Below, piece by piece: positions 9,780 through 22,165 of a DNA stretch of 64,000 nt. A program made the position numbers and the translations under genes. The stretch lies in the NCBI RefSeq assembly GCF_000001735.4, contig NC_003070.9, positions 21,375,971 through 21,439,970 of the forward strand, read 5' to 3'. The DNA comes from Arabidopsis thaliana. Its lineage: Eukaryota > Streptophyta > Magnoliopsida > Brassicales > Brassicaceae. Numbering within the stretch: the first letter of the stretch is position 1; every line of letters begins with the position of its first letter. The notes under the pieces are model-generated. The model made no database searches and was not told the DNA's origin. It saw nothing but the letters and a program-made list of their open reading frames with translations.

Positions 9780-12028
9780 AGGTTCAATTGAATTCAGAGC
9801 GTTGTTAGGCAAAATGTTGCTGGCTGCCTGGCCCCGACAGATTTAACGTTGATAGGAATTATCAGACCACAGTCTTCATCAAACTCATTTACTACTTTGT
9901 CTTGTGTGTACTGATTAGCTGAATACCACATGATCTAGTCGGTTATGCATTAATGCATAAGAGGCTCTAATTATCACATAAATATATCTCATGGCAGGCT
10001 AACGAAAATATTCAAACCCTAATCTTAGAATCATATACCCCAAACCAGAGGCATAGGCGGCCTTTAACATACATATCTTCTCCTTTTCACACCAAGGTTT
10101 AGGTTTTGTTATATGGAAGATGAATTCGATTATCTTGTACCAATGCGATTGTAAGACTGGTTGTTTGTGGACTTTGTTAAAATGTTGATAAGGTCCATGT
10201 TAAAATGCTGATAACCGTTGGTCAACTTTCTCTACGTATGTGCTTGAATTAGTCTTAAGAGTTAGATTTCAAGATTTGCTAGTTCTATTTCATATTGTTA
10301 TATTTGCACGTGGCGACAGAGATATAGCACGAGGTTCTGCATTTTCCTAAGCACATTGGAAATAGAATGGCACCTTTATATATTAATTAAATAATTTATG
10401 GATTTTTTCGCTTTATAGTAAAATATGTACATATATGGCCGTATATACAAAAACTCGAACATGTTGGTCGTACAGAGTTGGTTACAGTAGCGTTATTTAA
10501 TTTGTAAACTTAAGACTGAATTTTTAAAATTAAAGAATCATTCGCTATATGACGTGAATTACTAAAAAACAATTTCAATACAAAAAATTAACACAGGGTA
10601 ATAGTGCAGTAAATAATGGACAAATTTTTCTCACTAATATACGAGAGTTGCCAGACGAATTGGGGACATAACAATATATCCACCACCAGTGAGTTTAAAA
10701 TTACGAATAAAGAAGACATTTTCATTCAAAAAATAAAATAAAATAGAAAAGACATATATATAAAATTTAAAGACTAATGTTACATAAATATCTCGCTTAT
10801 CTCATTGCTAAAGACCTAGAACCTATTATCATCGCATATCCGTTGTTATATTAGTGACTGATTATATTTACCGACATATTAAATTTGTCAATAAGTTACC
10901 ACATACATCATTCATCGCTATATTGTTAGGTAAAATATGTCTGAATTATTTTATACCGTATATTATGACGTATATTGTCATTGCTAATTAGTTCATAACT
11001 TGTTAATAATGTACATCACAAAAGTCGTGCATATTCATCATCCAACGGCTAAATTTAAGAGTCATGACGTATTAAATTTTACTGTTTTAAGAGTCATGAC
11101 GTATTAAATTTCAAAATATGTTTTTTGTGGCCCTCTAATTTATCATATAATTTTTTAACAAAACTAACCCCTAAATCTAAACTACTAAAATCTAACCAAT
11201 TTAATAAATTAGCCACTCACATAAAAATGACATGTTATGCGAGAAAAAACATCTTTCCACTACAATTAAATGAAAGATAAAATCTTCTTAACTACTTTTT
11301 TGTGAAAAAAAAAAATCTTCTTAACTACGTAAATTGTTTTATGAGAAATATGTTTTTTTTTTCTTCTTTTCATTGCTATTTAGATTTTGTATTTTACTTA
11401 TTTATAATAATTTTTTACCTTTGAGATAAATTACTATTGTAATTACGTAAGAAATAATAATGTTTTACTGATTAGATCCATAATTTTCATTGATCGACCA
11501 TGCGTATATTATACCGCCGGGAACCTTGTTTTGCTTATTTATATAGACTACATCGTTTTATTTTGTTTGAACAATTTAAACTGTTGTAAAAACTAATACT
11601 ATTAGTCTATTACTCACCAAAAAAAACTAATACTACTATTATCTTATCATTTGTTAAAAATATGTATATACAATATGTATTTATACATATTAATGATGGA
11701 CTGGTTAGTCTGGTTTCTAGTTAGTAGTTAATCGATATGTAGCACTACATCAATCAATGTTGTTCTTCCCTACAGCCTGGCTAGTCTGGTTTCTAGTTAG
11801 TAGTTAATTGGTTAGTATGACAACATTTTGGTTTTTATTACGTCCATCAATGCCAAAAGTTATCCTCTACTGTTTATACTATGAGTGGGTAATATTTATC
11901 TACTACTGTTTATATCTTAGATTTTTGTACTAATAATTATGATCCTCTTTGTTTCGTCTGGATAATTAGTTTTTTTTTTTTAAATCTGTATTTGTTTTGT
12001 AAGTAACAACTTCAGTTATAATCTAAAA
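9780..12028. other. Long AT-rich intergenic region with short direct repeats
   Basis: No credible gene. Two short duplications are visible. A gagtcatgacgtattaaatt word occurs at about 11059 and again 32 bases later. A 31-base phrase beginning tggttagtctggtttctag at 11702-11732 recurs with one change at 11778-11808. The rest is A/T-rich, probably old transposon-derived sequence that I cannot classify. Confidence 0.55.
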
Positions 12029-12606
12029 CTAGAAATTAACCCGCGGTATACCGCGGGACTATATTTTTCTTTAAAATGTAATATTGTTTTTTAAATGTAA
12101 TATTTTTTTTTAAAGATTAACTAAAAATATATCATATTAATTTGTATTTTAAATAGATATCTATTTCTTTATTATTTAGTATATAATTACTATTGTTTAG
12201 GCTTCACTTTTTGAAGTATTAATACAAAAGATATATTTTTATACATTTAAAATTTTGAATATTTTATCCGCAATATATTGTGGACCGATTTTTTATAGCT
12301 AAAGTTTTTAAATTTTAAGTTATATTTGTTTTGTTAATATTGAATATTTTTTTTTGTGTTTAAGGTTGTATAATTGTATTTTGATTGTTAATTTTAAGAT
12401 TTCATCCGTGATAAACTTTTCTTTATCAATATGTATCAAAACCCGTCATCCCATATAAATCCGTATATATTATCTCGTTAGCTAAATTATTAGTGTTATA
12501 AAATTCAAAAAAATAAATTATTATCATAATAAATCCAATCATTTTAGGATCCCACTCGTGGTATACCGTCCCTTAAATTATTTTAAATTTATACTACTAA
12601 TATAGA
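12029..12606 (-). mobile_element. Non-autonomous Helitron-like element
   Basis: Reading the minus strand, the right side begins TCTATATTAGTAG preceded by A, a typical Arabidopsis Helitron 5' end. The left side ends with the perfect 18-base palindrome CCCGCGGTATACCGCGGG (12040-12057), then a short AT spacer and CTAG (12029-12032) followed by T. A subterminal hairpin plus CTAG-3' and insertion between A and T are the family hallmarks. The element is about 580 bases and has no coding capacity. The 3' end is convincing. The 5' end is my best guess, and a second diverged hairpin-like word at about 12550-12572 could mean nested elements. Confidence 0.55.
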
Positions 12607-13680
12607 TTTTAAATTTATCATATAAAGTATATGATTTCAAGTTTTTGTGTTTTTTATTTAAATAAAGCAACGAATTAAATGATGATAGATTTTGTTCTTT
12701 TTTTTGTACGTGTGTATGACTTTTCTGTGAATATTTTAATTATTATAAATTAGTATTTTTATTGCTATACAAAATGTTAATATAAATATTTGCTATAAAT
12801 TGGATTTCTGTATATTTTGTGTAGTAAAATTAACAGATTTTTTTTTTTTGAAGATACATTAAAAGATTGTGTAAAGATTTTTGGTAACAAATTAGGCAAG
12901 ATATTGTTTGGTTAATATCTTTTTAAAATTTTGTAAAACTAAATAATAAATGTCAGTGGCATCCCTTGTAAATAAGTCTCAACTACAGGATTTATTTCAT
13001 AAAATGATTGCAAAAATGTATATATAGATATTTACTAGATTTCTGATCCGGTTGTATATTTAAAAATAATTATGAAAATTTCAAAAGCATAGAAAAAATG
13101 AAAATTTAATCCAAGATAACTAATATTCATTGAAAACTTTTTAGTAGTATAATAATTAATTAGATAAACATAAATAAATTTCTATAATTTATACATTAAA
13201 ATAATAAAATTATAATATATATAACCATCTATATAAACTTATATATGTATATGTATATCGGAAATTCGGAGTGGAGCGGATATCTGCCTATTTTAATGTT
13301 TATAGTTGTGATTTATTCCGCTTTAAACGAATATCAACTTTTGAGAATTTGATTTGCTTCGTAAATCTACAGAATATCCAGATTTTTCGACATGAATATG
13401 CATGCATGTATGTTTTTTTACACTCATGAACATTTGAAATAAATTATATAATACCTTTTATATGTTATTGCTCGAACTTTCGACTGTTCTTAATATCTAC
13501 ACTTTTTTTTGTCAAAGTATATTTACAATTCTTTTAACAAACAATATGAGGAAGAGGAATGACAAGAGCAAATTGGGCACTATGGGACATCCATAAAACT
13601 GAGCATGTGAAGGTATACTCTTTAGAGTGTCTTTGACTCTTCTCTGGAGGTTAGGTTTCCAAATATTGAACATAAATTCT
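12607..13680. other. AT-rich intergenic region
   Basis: Very A/T-rich with short homopolymers and tatata runs. No coding frame with real composition. It probably includes old repeat remnants. Confidence 0.5.
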
Positions 13681-13999
13681 GGTGGGTACAAGCTCTTCGA
13701 GTACTTAGTATTTAAAACTTGTAAATATTTTACTTAAAATCTTATCTATGTAAAGTTTAAACTTTATATCAAAACATTTGACTTCTAATTTTGATATAAT
13801 TTTAAATTTTAATCCTCAAGTTTATATGCTGAATTTGATGTCACTAATTGCATTTGAATTTAAATTTCAAAAAACAGATTGAAAAGATAAAATTTAACGT
13901 ACATTGTTTATTAATTTATCAAGAAGTTAAAAAATTCACATTAATTTATGAAGTTAATTTTATAAAGTTTATTTTAGCTACGTTAGATATTCAATCACC

Positions 14000-14008
14000 T
14001 ATAAATAG
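14000..14008 (+). promoter_or_regulatory. TATA box of ECA1-like copy 1
   Basis: A ctataaata element about 105 bases before the start codon. The same element sits at about the same distance in both other copies, so the promoter was duplicated with the gene. Confidence 0.65.
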
Positions 14009-14111
14009 TTTAGATAGCTTCATGTATAGAATACCAAATAAAATACATACTTTATTACATTCTTTTCATACAGTAACAATAAGTCGTAAATTCTAAGCAT
14101 AAGAAAAAAAT

Positions 14112-14459
14112 ATGGCTAAACTAAGCTCCCATGTTACTGCGCTATTCATTGTTGCAACTTTGGTGTGTGCGTTTATTCCTGTAATTTCTGTCGAAGAAGC
14201 TGAAGCAAAATCATTATGGAACACTTGTCTCGTTAAAATCACTCCTAAATGTGCATTGAATATAATCTATGTTGTTTTTGGAAATGGAACCCTCATTGAG
14301 TCGTGTTGCCACGATCTTGTCCAAGAAGGAAAAGTGTGTCACGATAATCTCATTAAATATATTGCTGATAGACCAAGCTTAATTGGTCGTGAAACACAAT
14401 ACTTGAAGAAGAGGGATGACGTGTGGAGTCATTGTGTGTCAATCTCTAAAACTGCTTAA
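14112..14459 (+). CDS. ECA1-type secreted cysteine-rich peptide (prolamin-like domain), copy 1
   Basis: Single-exon gene of 115 residues. Residues 1 to about 25 form a signal peptide. The mature part has six cysteines spaced C39-x7-C47-x17-C65-C66-x9-C76-x31-C108, the pattern of the prolamin-like domain of ECA1 gametogenesis-related proteins, which also includes the egg-cell-secreted EC1 peptides. Such proteins are secreted and disulfide-bonded, often expressed in female gametophyte or early seed; the role of this one is not known. Two near-identical copies lie on the minus strand at 23751-24098 and 25399-25746, differing at only a handful of positions. Probably one of the AT1G57775-type loci. 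Confidence 0.88.
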   Translation: MAKLSSHVTALFIVATLVCAFIPVISVEEAEAKSLWNTCLVKITPKCALNIIYVVFGNGTLIESCCHDLVQEGKVCHDNLIKYIADRPSLIGRETQYLKKRDDVWSHCVSISKTA

Positions 14460-14999
14460 AATATGTGTGATTTAAATATTATTTTGATCAAATATATTTC
14501 TATTTTAATTTTATAACATTTTTGTTATTATAAATTAATTGCTATGTATTAAATTTAATACAAAATAAATTGAAGTAATCTATCCCAAGATGAACAAATT
14601 TTGTTTCTTTTTCAAAAATAGAAAAAGGTACATATTTAAAATAATCCAAAAATGATAATGGAAGAATACCATAAGAACACTGTTAGTTCTGTTTATATGT
14701 TTTGATATACGGCTAACTGTAGAATCCAGTCAAGGTAATAACAAAAATAATTATTTTTTGTCCATTTCAAGCAAAACATTAATTAACCTTTTTCAAAAAG
14801 ATTGTTTTTTTACTTTTTTATCGCAAAAGTCCTTAAATCAAAATCTCCTAACATTAACAACCGCTTTTTGTTTTTCTACACAAAACTTCAATTCGAAACT
14901 AAAGAGAACATTCAAACGGGTGTGTGAAATCCGTTTCTGTAGTAAATTGAATCATTTATTTTTTTGAATTTTATCTTGTTTGTTAATAGATTTTTTTCA

Positions 15000-16687
15000 T
15001 AGTAGATGTCAAAAATAATCGATTGAAATAATAATACGATGTTTATATGTAGTACAAGAGCATCTCCATTGTCTAAGAAACTCAAGATAGTTTTTAAAAT
15101 TTAAATACTAATCTTAATTTAAAAAAGATTTGACCACATAAAAACAGATATGTAAGTGGAAAAGTCTCTCATTAGTGTACTATATGAGAGATATTGCTTC
15201 TATTTATAAAGTTTTATAAGGTTGATAATATATTTTTGGATGGTAATTAGCTATTATTCGGAGGTCGATCCAAATATTTAGCTCAAATTGTTTTGGAAAA
15301 GTCATGTAATCCTCTTAGGGTCGTGTTAAAATTTGAAATATATGCTTCAAGTTTTTACGAACCAAACCAGACCGAACTCAGATATATGCGGGTTTTGCAG
15401 GCTTCAGATTGGACCGAACTAGCCCATATAATCTTGTTATTAAAAAGACAATTACCCAATAAACCGACTGTTCATCCCAACCAAACTGAATTTCTTGGAT
15501 AACCAAAACAAAATTAAAATCCTGCTTATCGGTTTACGGAAAAAACTGAAACCGACCGAAAATAAAAACTTTTTGTTATTTCGGTTTTTTCAAGGGTGAA
15601 TTAGCTAAATAACCAATTCCTGCAAAGAAATTAAATATCTAGCACCATAAGTTGTCGAATTCAGAGAGTAACACATTAGGTGTGTGTAATGACAACACAC
15701 TCCTTCACCACACACTCATTCACCCAACTCTTTCATTAATGTTTAAGGCGCGTGAAGAAAACAGAAGTGTAGTGAATTATGCTGACGTGGTCTTTTGAGG
15801 AAGAATAAAAGTTTAAGTTATGTTGAGAAGAGGAAAGAAAAATATGATTAAAATATGTTCACCCCTCTTAATATTGTTTACTACATTAGGTTAACAATAT
15901 TAATTGGTTTTAGTTAATAATACTATTAAAAAAACAGATTTTTTTGTGTATCTAATATGATTTGAATTTTAAAAATCGGATACGAATTTCTTAAAAAATA
16001 AATAGTGATACCAAATTCTATACATATCATTATAGAAAAATAGAATAGTATATATTTGTTCAAACTAAAATTTTGATTTCGATGAATCCAAATAATCAAT
16101 TAAATATTTTTTGATGGAAGGATACTAAACCCTAAGATAATATATAGGGAACCCAAGGGTTTTAATCTAAAACAATGATTAAATCACTTAACATCTTTAA
16201 TCAAAATAAACAATTTATTTTAAAACGTATATAGTACAATGTATACGTAAATAGTATATTCACAAAATAGAATAGTATCTCTCAAAAATCTTCCAAAATC
16301 AAAATCGATTTATTGGCTTTTTTCCCTTTAGAATTTCCAACATCGTAAACCCTTTATCGCTTCTAGATCTAAGAAATCCATAACATGATCGTCAATTTGC
16401 TGTTCATAATTCTCAATTTTATTTTCCATGGTTTTACAAATTAAAATTCTCATATGAACTTTGATGGGAAAGTGAAGATTAATTTGACATAATTGGCGAA
16501 AGGATTTCCCCGGATTTTTCTAGTATTCTCTGGCTGACGAAGGATAAATATAGTCAGAGTATTATTGCGCTAATGGTGTTGTTATAAAATAGAGTAAATC
16601 AGATTTGAGTGATCCTATCGACATTTAAGATTGATCCATATATAATTTTGACTTTTGTTCAGTTGATGGTGATGTATGTAAAGATTC
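15000..16687. other. Intergenic, repeat-like
   Basis: No convincing gene. The segment near 15340-15600 is rich in aaccgaac/aaccaaac words typical of old transposon-derived sequence. A frame at 15293-15502 lacks an ATG and has no recognisable domain. Confidence 0.5.
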
Positions 16688-16917
16688 GTAAGAAAAGGGA
16701 GAGAGAGATGAAAGGAGCACACTTCATAAAAGAGAAGAAGATTTATTCACTAGGATGTCTTTTGAAGAAGAAAGAAGAAGGAGAGCGAGATGTACAAACA
16801 CAGTAAGAAAAGGGAGAGAGATATGAAATGAGCACACTTGATAAAAGAGAAGAAGATTTATTCAATAGGATATTTTTTGAAGAAGAAAGAAGAAGGAGAG
16901 CGTGATGTACAAACAGA
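16688..16917 (+). repeat. Two-copy tandem duplication, period about 115 bases
   Basis: gtaagaaaagggagagag begins at 16688 and again at 16803. Each copy continues through a ...gagcacacttgataaaagagaag-like stretch, a ttattca(c/a)taggat word, a gaagaagaaagaagaagg purine run and gatgtacaaaca. The copies differ by point changes. Confidence 0.85.
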
Positions 16918-17522
16918 GTATAGTATTGTCAATATTACATATATTATACATAATATCTCTTTCTATTGTTTGAAGTGTTAGTTTACCAATTAAAGTATTT
17001 TTGTTGGTTATATTTGCCAATTTTCCTTTTTTCAATTCAATAAATTATTCGACCCGTAATATTCATAATGTGCAAATCGATCCAAAGGAGAGAACCAATC
17101 TCATTTACGGAAGAAATGGATCAAGTGAGAATCCAAAACAACCTCTCAATACAAATTAAAGTTTTGAGAGATCTATCTACTCTCAAGTTTAAGTCCATCT
17201 TTGTATAAAATTTTTATAAACTAGAACATTTGATGTTCCATAAATATTTTTTTTGCGTGTTCTTGCTATGAAAAATAATGTAATAATTACAAATAATATT
17301 AGTAGGATTTCTCCCAAGTAAACTATATTATTCACCTAATAAACGTTGTTCATCGCTAATTTACCTAAAACTGCAAAACTCTTTGCGTTTCCTCATTTTG
17401 TTTTCTTTTCTCGCACAACTAAAAAAAAAGAACATTGGAAGCTTCTTCTTCCTATTCTTCTTCTGCCAAACAGGAATCGGTCCTTCTTTGCGCACAAGCA
17501 AAAATCCAAGAGACATCGAGAT

Positions 17523-18564
17523 ATGAGAGAGATCTCGATCTCGACGATTACTCTTTCATGGTCGCATCTTCTACTCTGCGCTTCGATTTGTCTCCACTTC
17601 TTCTTAGGTTCGTCTTCTTCAGATCTGTGATTTCAATTTCACAAACCTGTTTCTCTTAGGTAGAATCGTTAGGTTTTGTAAGATTTGGTAGTGATTCCGC
17701 TAGATTTAGCTTGACTTGGCTCTTTCTCGATTTCCCAAGAAAACATTGTTTGATTTCTCTGTTCCTACGATTTCAAAAGCATCACAATTTGATTTGACAA
17801 TCAAGACAAGTAATTTCAAGTTAAACATGTCGGTTTAGTGAAAATTCAGTTGTGTTTTCTGGGCTTTGGTCAAAAGTTTGTCTTTTTGAGTCACTTTTTG
17901 ATCTCTTGATTATCTGTAGTTTAAATGGTAAATGATAACAATTTGGTATACTGATTTGTTACTAGCATCATGATATACTTGTATGAATCACCAGCAATGT
18001 TGTATCTTGATTCTGTGTATCAGTGTATGTATGACCAATGAAACTGTTCTTTCGATTCCTGGCTTTTGGAGTTGTACATTTGCTTTCTCTTCTATGTTTT
18101 ATTGAGCATATGCTTGTAGCAATTGATCATATTCCCTTGCGATAGGCAACAGATTCTATACTCTTTTGAGGATAGATCGTGTAGCTTCTTCAGGACTATT
18201 GATATTCGCTGCAACAAAATTTACGATTAAGCTGATTTTGTTTCATGCTAACATAGCGTCATCTTCTAGGCTTCTTGAAATCCTTAGCAGCTTTGTGTTG
18301 ATTCTATTGCTTATGATACTTTCAGGTATATCTGGTGATCCCAATAGTTCAAGTACTGGAGCAAAGGCTGAATCTCATACTTCTTCCAGCAAAACAGGCA
18401 CGAAAGTGATCTTTATACTGCTCGGGTTTGGTGCTGTAGCGGGACTTTCGTTCTTCTTGTACAAACTGTGGCAAAAGAAGAAAAGAGATGAGCAGTATGC
18501 TCGGCTATTGAAACTGTTTGAGGAAGATGATGAACTCGAGGTTGAATTAGGCCTACGTGATTAA
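17523..18564 (+). CDS. Small signal-peptide plus single-TM membrane protein
   Basis: Proposed exons 17523-17607 and 18326-18564 (107 residues), joined in phase by a gttcgt donor and a tttcag acceptor. Exon 1 encodes a 28-residue leader ending in a hydrophobic LLLCASICLHFFL stretch, probably a signal peptide. Exon 2 encodes a Ser/Thr-rich lumenal part, a TM helix (about residues 57-74, VIFILLGFGAVAGLSFFLY) and a charged cytosolic tail with KKKR and an acidic EEDDELEVE end, so a type I membrane protein. The longer unspliced frame upstream of exon 2 begins at TTG at 18166 with no ATG, which favours splicing. A 3' UTR intron (about 18583-18735) is plausible. No known function; probably AT1G57765. 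Confidence 0.62.
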
Positions 18565-19283
18565 GAAGAAAGCAATGTCTGAGGTATGTTTTCGATTGTT
18601 TGCTCTTGTTGTTACTTATTAGTTCCATCGTTATGATAACATCGATAAGTAGTAATATGAGACGACTGAAATGTCATAGATAAAAATTGTTATTTACGCA
18701 TACAATGTTAATGAGATATAACTGTATTTGGCAGGTGTATGAGATGATCATACAGGCATTGGAAATATTGAAGTATATATATACTTAAGCTGATGTAATT
18801 GTGATTGATCATTTCGAATTCTCTGGGTGATCTCGCCGTTTGAGGCTCTGGAGAAAGTGTTTCTTCATTAGCGTTAGGTCAATTATTGTAAAACATTTAA
18901 ATTTCTCAACTTCTTCCATGTTCTTTGATTTGTTGCTTGTACAATTTAGATATTTGTCTCAGATCAACCAAGAATCATACATATTTCCAATCACATTACC
19001 TTTTTACTCGTCGTCTCTGATCTGTTTCGTGATTCTTCGTCCAAAGATTATCCTCCATTTTTGTCATTAATGGGCTTGGGCTAGTTAGATGTACCCATTT
19101 TAATTTAGCCCATATTCATTGACACTTGTTATCTAGTGTTGAACAAAAGAAAAACGAAGAATAAAGCTAGTGCATGTAACAACGTGGCTGTTTTAAGGCC
19201 TCTTTTGATACGTAAGAACAACAACAAGCCCGCCAAATCCACACACAGAGACAACACTTGTTTCTCTCTATCTGTCCTCTCCA

Positions 19284-22165
19284 ATGGCCGCCAATTTCTG
19301 CGGCTTGACGCTTCAGTCTCCGTTTCTCTATAACTTTAGTCGCCCAACGATCAGATCTTCTTCCTTCATACGGTCTTCGTCTTCTTCATCAGCCTCTTCC
19401 AATGGCAATCTTAAAGAACCCTTCTCTGGTTAACTCTCTCTCACTTGTTTCAGCAAAGGATCGAGTTATAGAACCCATATGAGCAAAATTTGATCTTGTG
19501 TTATTTATGCATTTCCTATTTATTCTGTAACTGAAACAAGAATCTAAAAAATCTGCCAAATGCTGCAACATACAAATACAATTGCCTTGTTTCTTGAAAT
19601 GTGTGTGTAATAAGCACACTAGAATTAGGTCGTGAATCTAATTAAGTAGTTGTCTAATTGAACAGTTACTAAAGTTTCCAAAAGTTAGCTAGTTTTGTGT
19701 CATGTAAGTAATTTAGTGTATGGTTGTGTGTGTTTTAGGGGAGCCTGAAGCAGATGTTGTGGTAATTGGAAGTGGGATAGGAGGATTATGTTGTGGTGCA
19801 TTGTTAGCTAGATATGATCAGGATGTGATTGTTTTGGAGAGTCATGACCATCCCGGTGGCGCTGCTCATTCCTTTGAGATCAAAGGGTACAAGTTTGACT
19901 CAGGTCCTTCTCTGTTTTCTGGTTTACAATCGCGAGGTCCTCAAGCAAATCCACTTGCTCAAGTACAATGTTTCTCTTCCTTAAAACTCTTTTTTTATTC
20001 CATATGTCGGTTTTAGGGCTTTTGGATTGGGATGAAAATTGATCAAAGTCTTTGTCTTTGGGATTTGTCTCTTATGAATTTTAGGTGATTGTGCTTTTTT
20101 TCAGGTTCTTGATGCTTTAGGGGAATCATTTCCATGTAAGAAATATGATTCTTGGATGGTTTACTTACCCGAAGGTGATTTCTTGTCACGAATAGGCCCT
20201 ACGGATTTCTTTAAGGTAAAAAAGTTTAGCTTATGTTGCTATGTTGCTTTGTTCTAGTTACAAATGATAATGAAAATGTTAGATGCTCTGGTGAACCAAT
20301 TATTGTATCTCTGATCTTGTTCAGTGTTTTTTTTTTTATTCAGGATCTTGAGAAATATGCCGGTCCAAGCGCAGTGCAGGAGTGGGAAAAGCTTCTTGTG
20401 GGTGCCTATGTGTGAATATAAATGACATCTACTCGTGAGATCTCATCTGCTAATAACCACATGACTATGATGAACCTGCAGGGAGCAATACTCCCTCTGT
20501 CTTCTGCTGCTATGGCGTTACCACCATTGTCTATTCGCGGGGATCTTGGTGTTCTCTCCACAGCTGCTGCTAGGTATATATCAGAGTACCTTGTTCTATG
20601 TGTATAGTCAGTCATCTTTTCCTAGGTGTTTTTTTTTTATCAATGACTTCTCTTTTTTTTTTCTTGTTAGATATGCTCCTTCGCTTTTAAAATCTTTTAT
20701 CAAAATGGGTCCTAAAGGAGCGTTGGGAGCGACAAAACTTCTCCGCCCGTTCTCGGAGATCGTTGATTCTTTGGAGTTAAAAGACCCGTTTATACGAAAC
20801 TGGATTGATCTTCTCGCATTCCTGCTCGCAGGGGTCAAATCTGATGGCATACTTTCAGCAGAGATGGTAGCCACTTATGTTAACTGTATCCTTTATTCCA
20901 CAACATGTCTAACATGGAAAAAAGAAACAAGATTATCATACTTTTGGTGCAAAAGATCGGTTTAAAATGAAGTCTTTGTTTCTTATGTGTGCAGATCTAC
21001 ATGTTTGCAGAATGGTACAAGCCAGGCTGCACATTGGAGTACCCTATTGATGGCACCGGTGCTGTGGTTGAAGCGCTTGTCCGTGGCTTGGAGAAGTTTG
21101 GTGGACGTCTATCTCTTAAAAGTCATGTCGAAAACATTGTTATCGAGAATGGTAAAGCTGTTGGAGTCAAGCTAAGGAATGGTCAAGTACGTAGAATTCA
21201 TGAATTTGCATAAATATCTTTGATTCTCTCTGTTTTTCTCTGATCATTCCTTATTTTTGATACGGAAATGATTCAGTTTGTTCGAGCTAGAAAAGCTGTG
21301 GTTAGCAATGCATCGATGTGGGATACTTTAAAGCTCTTACCTCCAGGAGCTCTCCCAGAATCATATGTAAAAGGTGTGAACACAACACCTCAATGTGAAT
21401 CATTCATGCATCTTCACTTGGGATTCGACGCAGAGGTATCAAAAGGAAAATCCACTTTACCTACGTTTCAGTTTTGTGTGTTTGTTATATTCTTGGTTTT
21501 GATGTTTTTTTAAGTGGAACTGGAATAGGGAATAGCAGATGATCTTGAGATTCATCATATCGTTGTGAATGACTGGGACCGCGGTGTGGATGCTGACCAG
21601 AATGTGGTTCTGATATCTGTCCCTAGTGTTCTTAGCCCAAACCTTGCACCACCGGGAAAACATGTTCTACACGCTTACTGTCCTGGAACCGAACCTTTCG
21701 GTCTGTGGGAAGGTCTTGATAGAAGAAGTGCCGAGTACAAGAATCTCAAATCCCAACGGTCCGAGGTACCTATTCATTTTTGTAATCTTCAGTTCTCTGA
21801 ATACGAAAAAACAAATCTTAACCAAAATGTACTGGTACCGTTTGGTGAAGGTGATGTGGAGAGCGGTTGAGCGGGCATTAGGGCTAGGGTTCAAAAGAGA
21901 AAAGTGCGAGGTGAGTTTGGTTGGAACACCATTGACGCATCAGAGGTTTCTAAGGAGGAATAGAGGAACATATGGGCCTGCAATAGAGGCAGGTAAAGGT
22001 ACTTTTCCTGGCCATTCCACTCCCATTCCGCAGCTTTTGTGTTGCGGTGACTCGACCTTTCCCGGGATCGGAGTTCCTGCAGTGGCAGCTAGCGGCGCGA
22101 TTGTGGCGAATTCGCTAGTTCCTGTTTCCAAGCATTCACAGCTTCTTGATGCCATTGGCTTGTAG
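19284..22165 (+). CDS. CRTISO-like FAD/NAD(P)-binding oxidoreductase, plastid-targeted
   Basis: Ten exons consistent in phase: 19284-19428, 19739-19962, 20105-20215, 20344-20397, 20482-20573, 20671-20866, 20995-21186, 21277-21435, 21529-21765 and 21851-22165, giving 574 residues. The first ~45 residues are Ser/Arg-rich with few acids, a typical chloroplast transit peptide. The dinucleotide-binding Rossmann motif GSGIGGLCCGALLA follows at about 60, with the FAD-ribose acidic residue in VLESHDHPGG. Near the C-terminus GDSTFPGIGVPAVAASGA is the second FAD-contact signature of the phytoene desaturase/carotenoid isomerase family. It resembles carotenoid isomerase (CRTISO) and PNKD-like relatives but is a separate clade; its substrate is not established to my knowledge. 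Probably AT1G57770. A gag|gtgagt donor-like site inside the last exon is not needed for an open protein. Confidence 0.9.

Larger units (their letters stand above)
13690..15000 (+). repeat. ECA1 duplication unit, copy 1 (inverted relative to copies 2 and 3)
   Basis: The ECA1 gene and its flanks on both sides recur in reverse complement at 22930-24540 and 24576-26120. For example the TATA region ctataaatag, the 3' flank around 14850-14930 (acaaccgctttttg..., aacttcaattc..., gagaacattc) and the upstream phrase cttatctatgtaaagtttaa are all found in the other copies. The outer limits are approximate. Confidence 0.75.

Noticed and set aside
13848-14096. 82-residue frame just before ECA1 copy 1
   Set aside because: It starts at TTG, lies in the promoter and leader of the peptide gene, covers the TATA box, and is A/T-driven.
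15293-15502. Frame with aaccgaac-type repeats
   Set aside because: Low-complexity transposon-derived look, no domain and no sensible ATG.
18166-18325. N-terminal extension of the exon-2 frame of the small membrane protein
   Set aside because: Begins at TTG, and a clean in-phase splice to a signal-peptide exon explains the gene better.
21911-21916. Strong donor-like gtgagt after gag inside the last exon of the CRTISO-like gene
   Set aside because: The downstream sequence continues in frame with conserved family residues (VSLVGTPLTHQRFLRR), so no intron is needed there.
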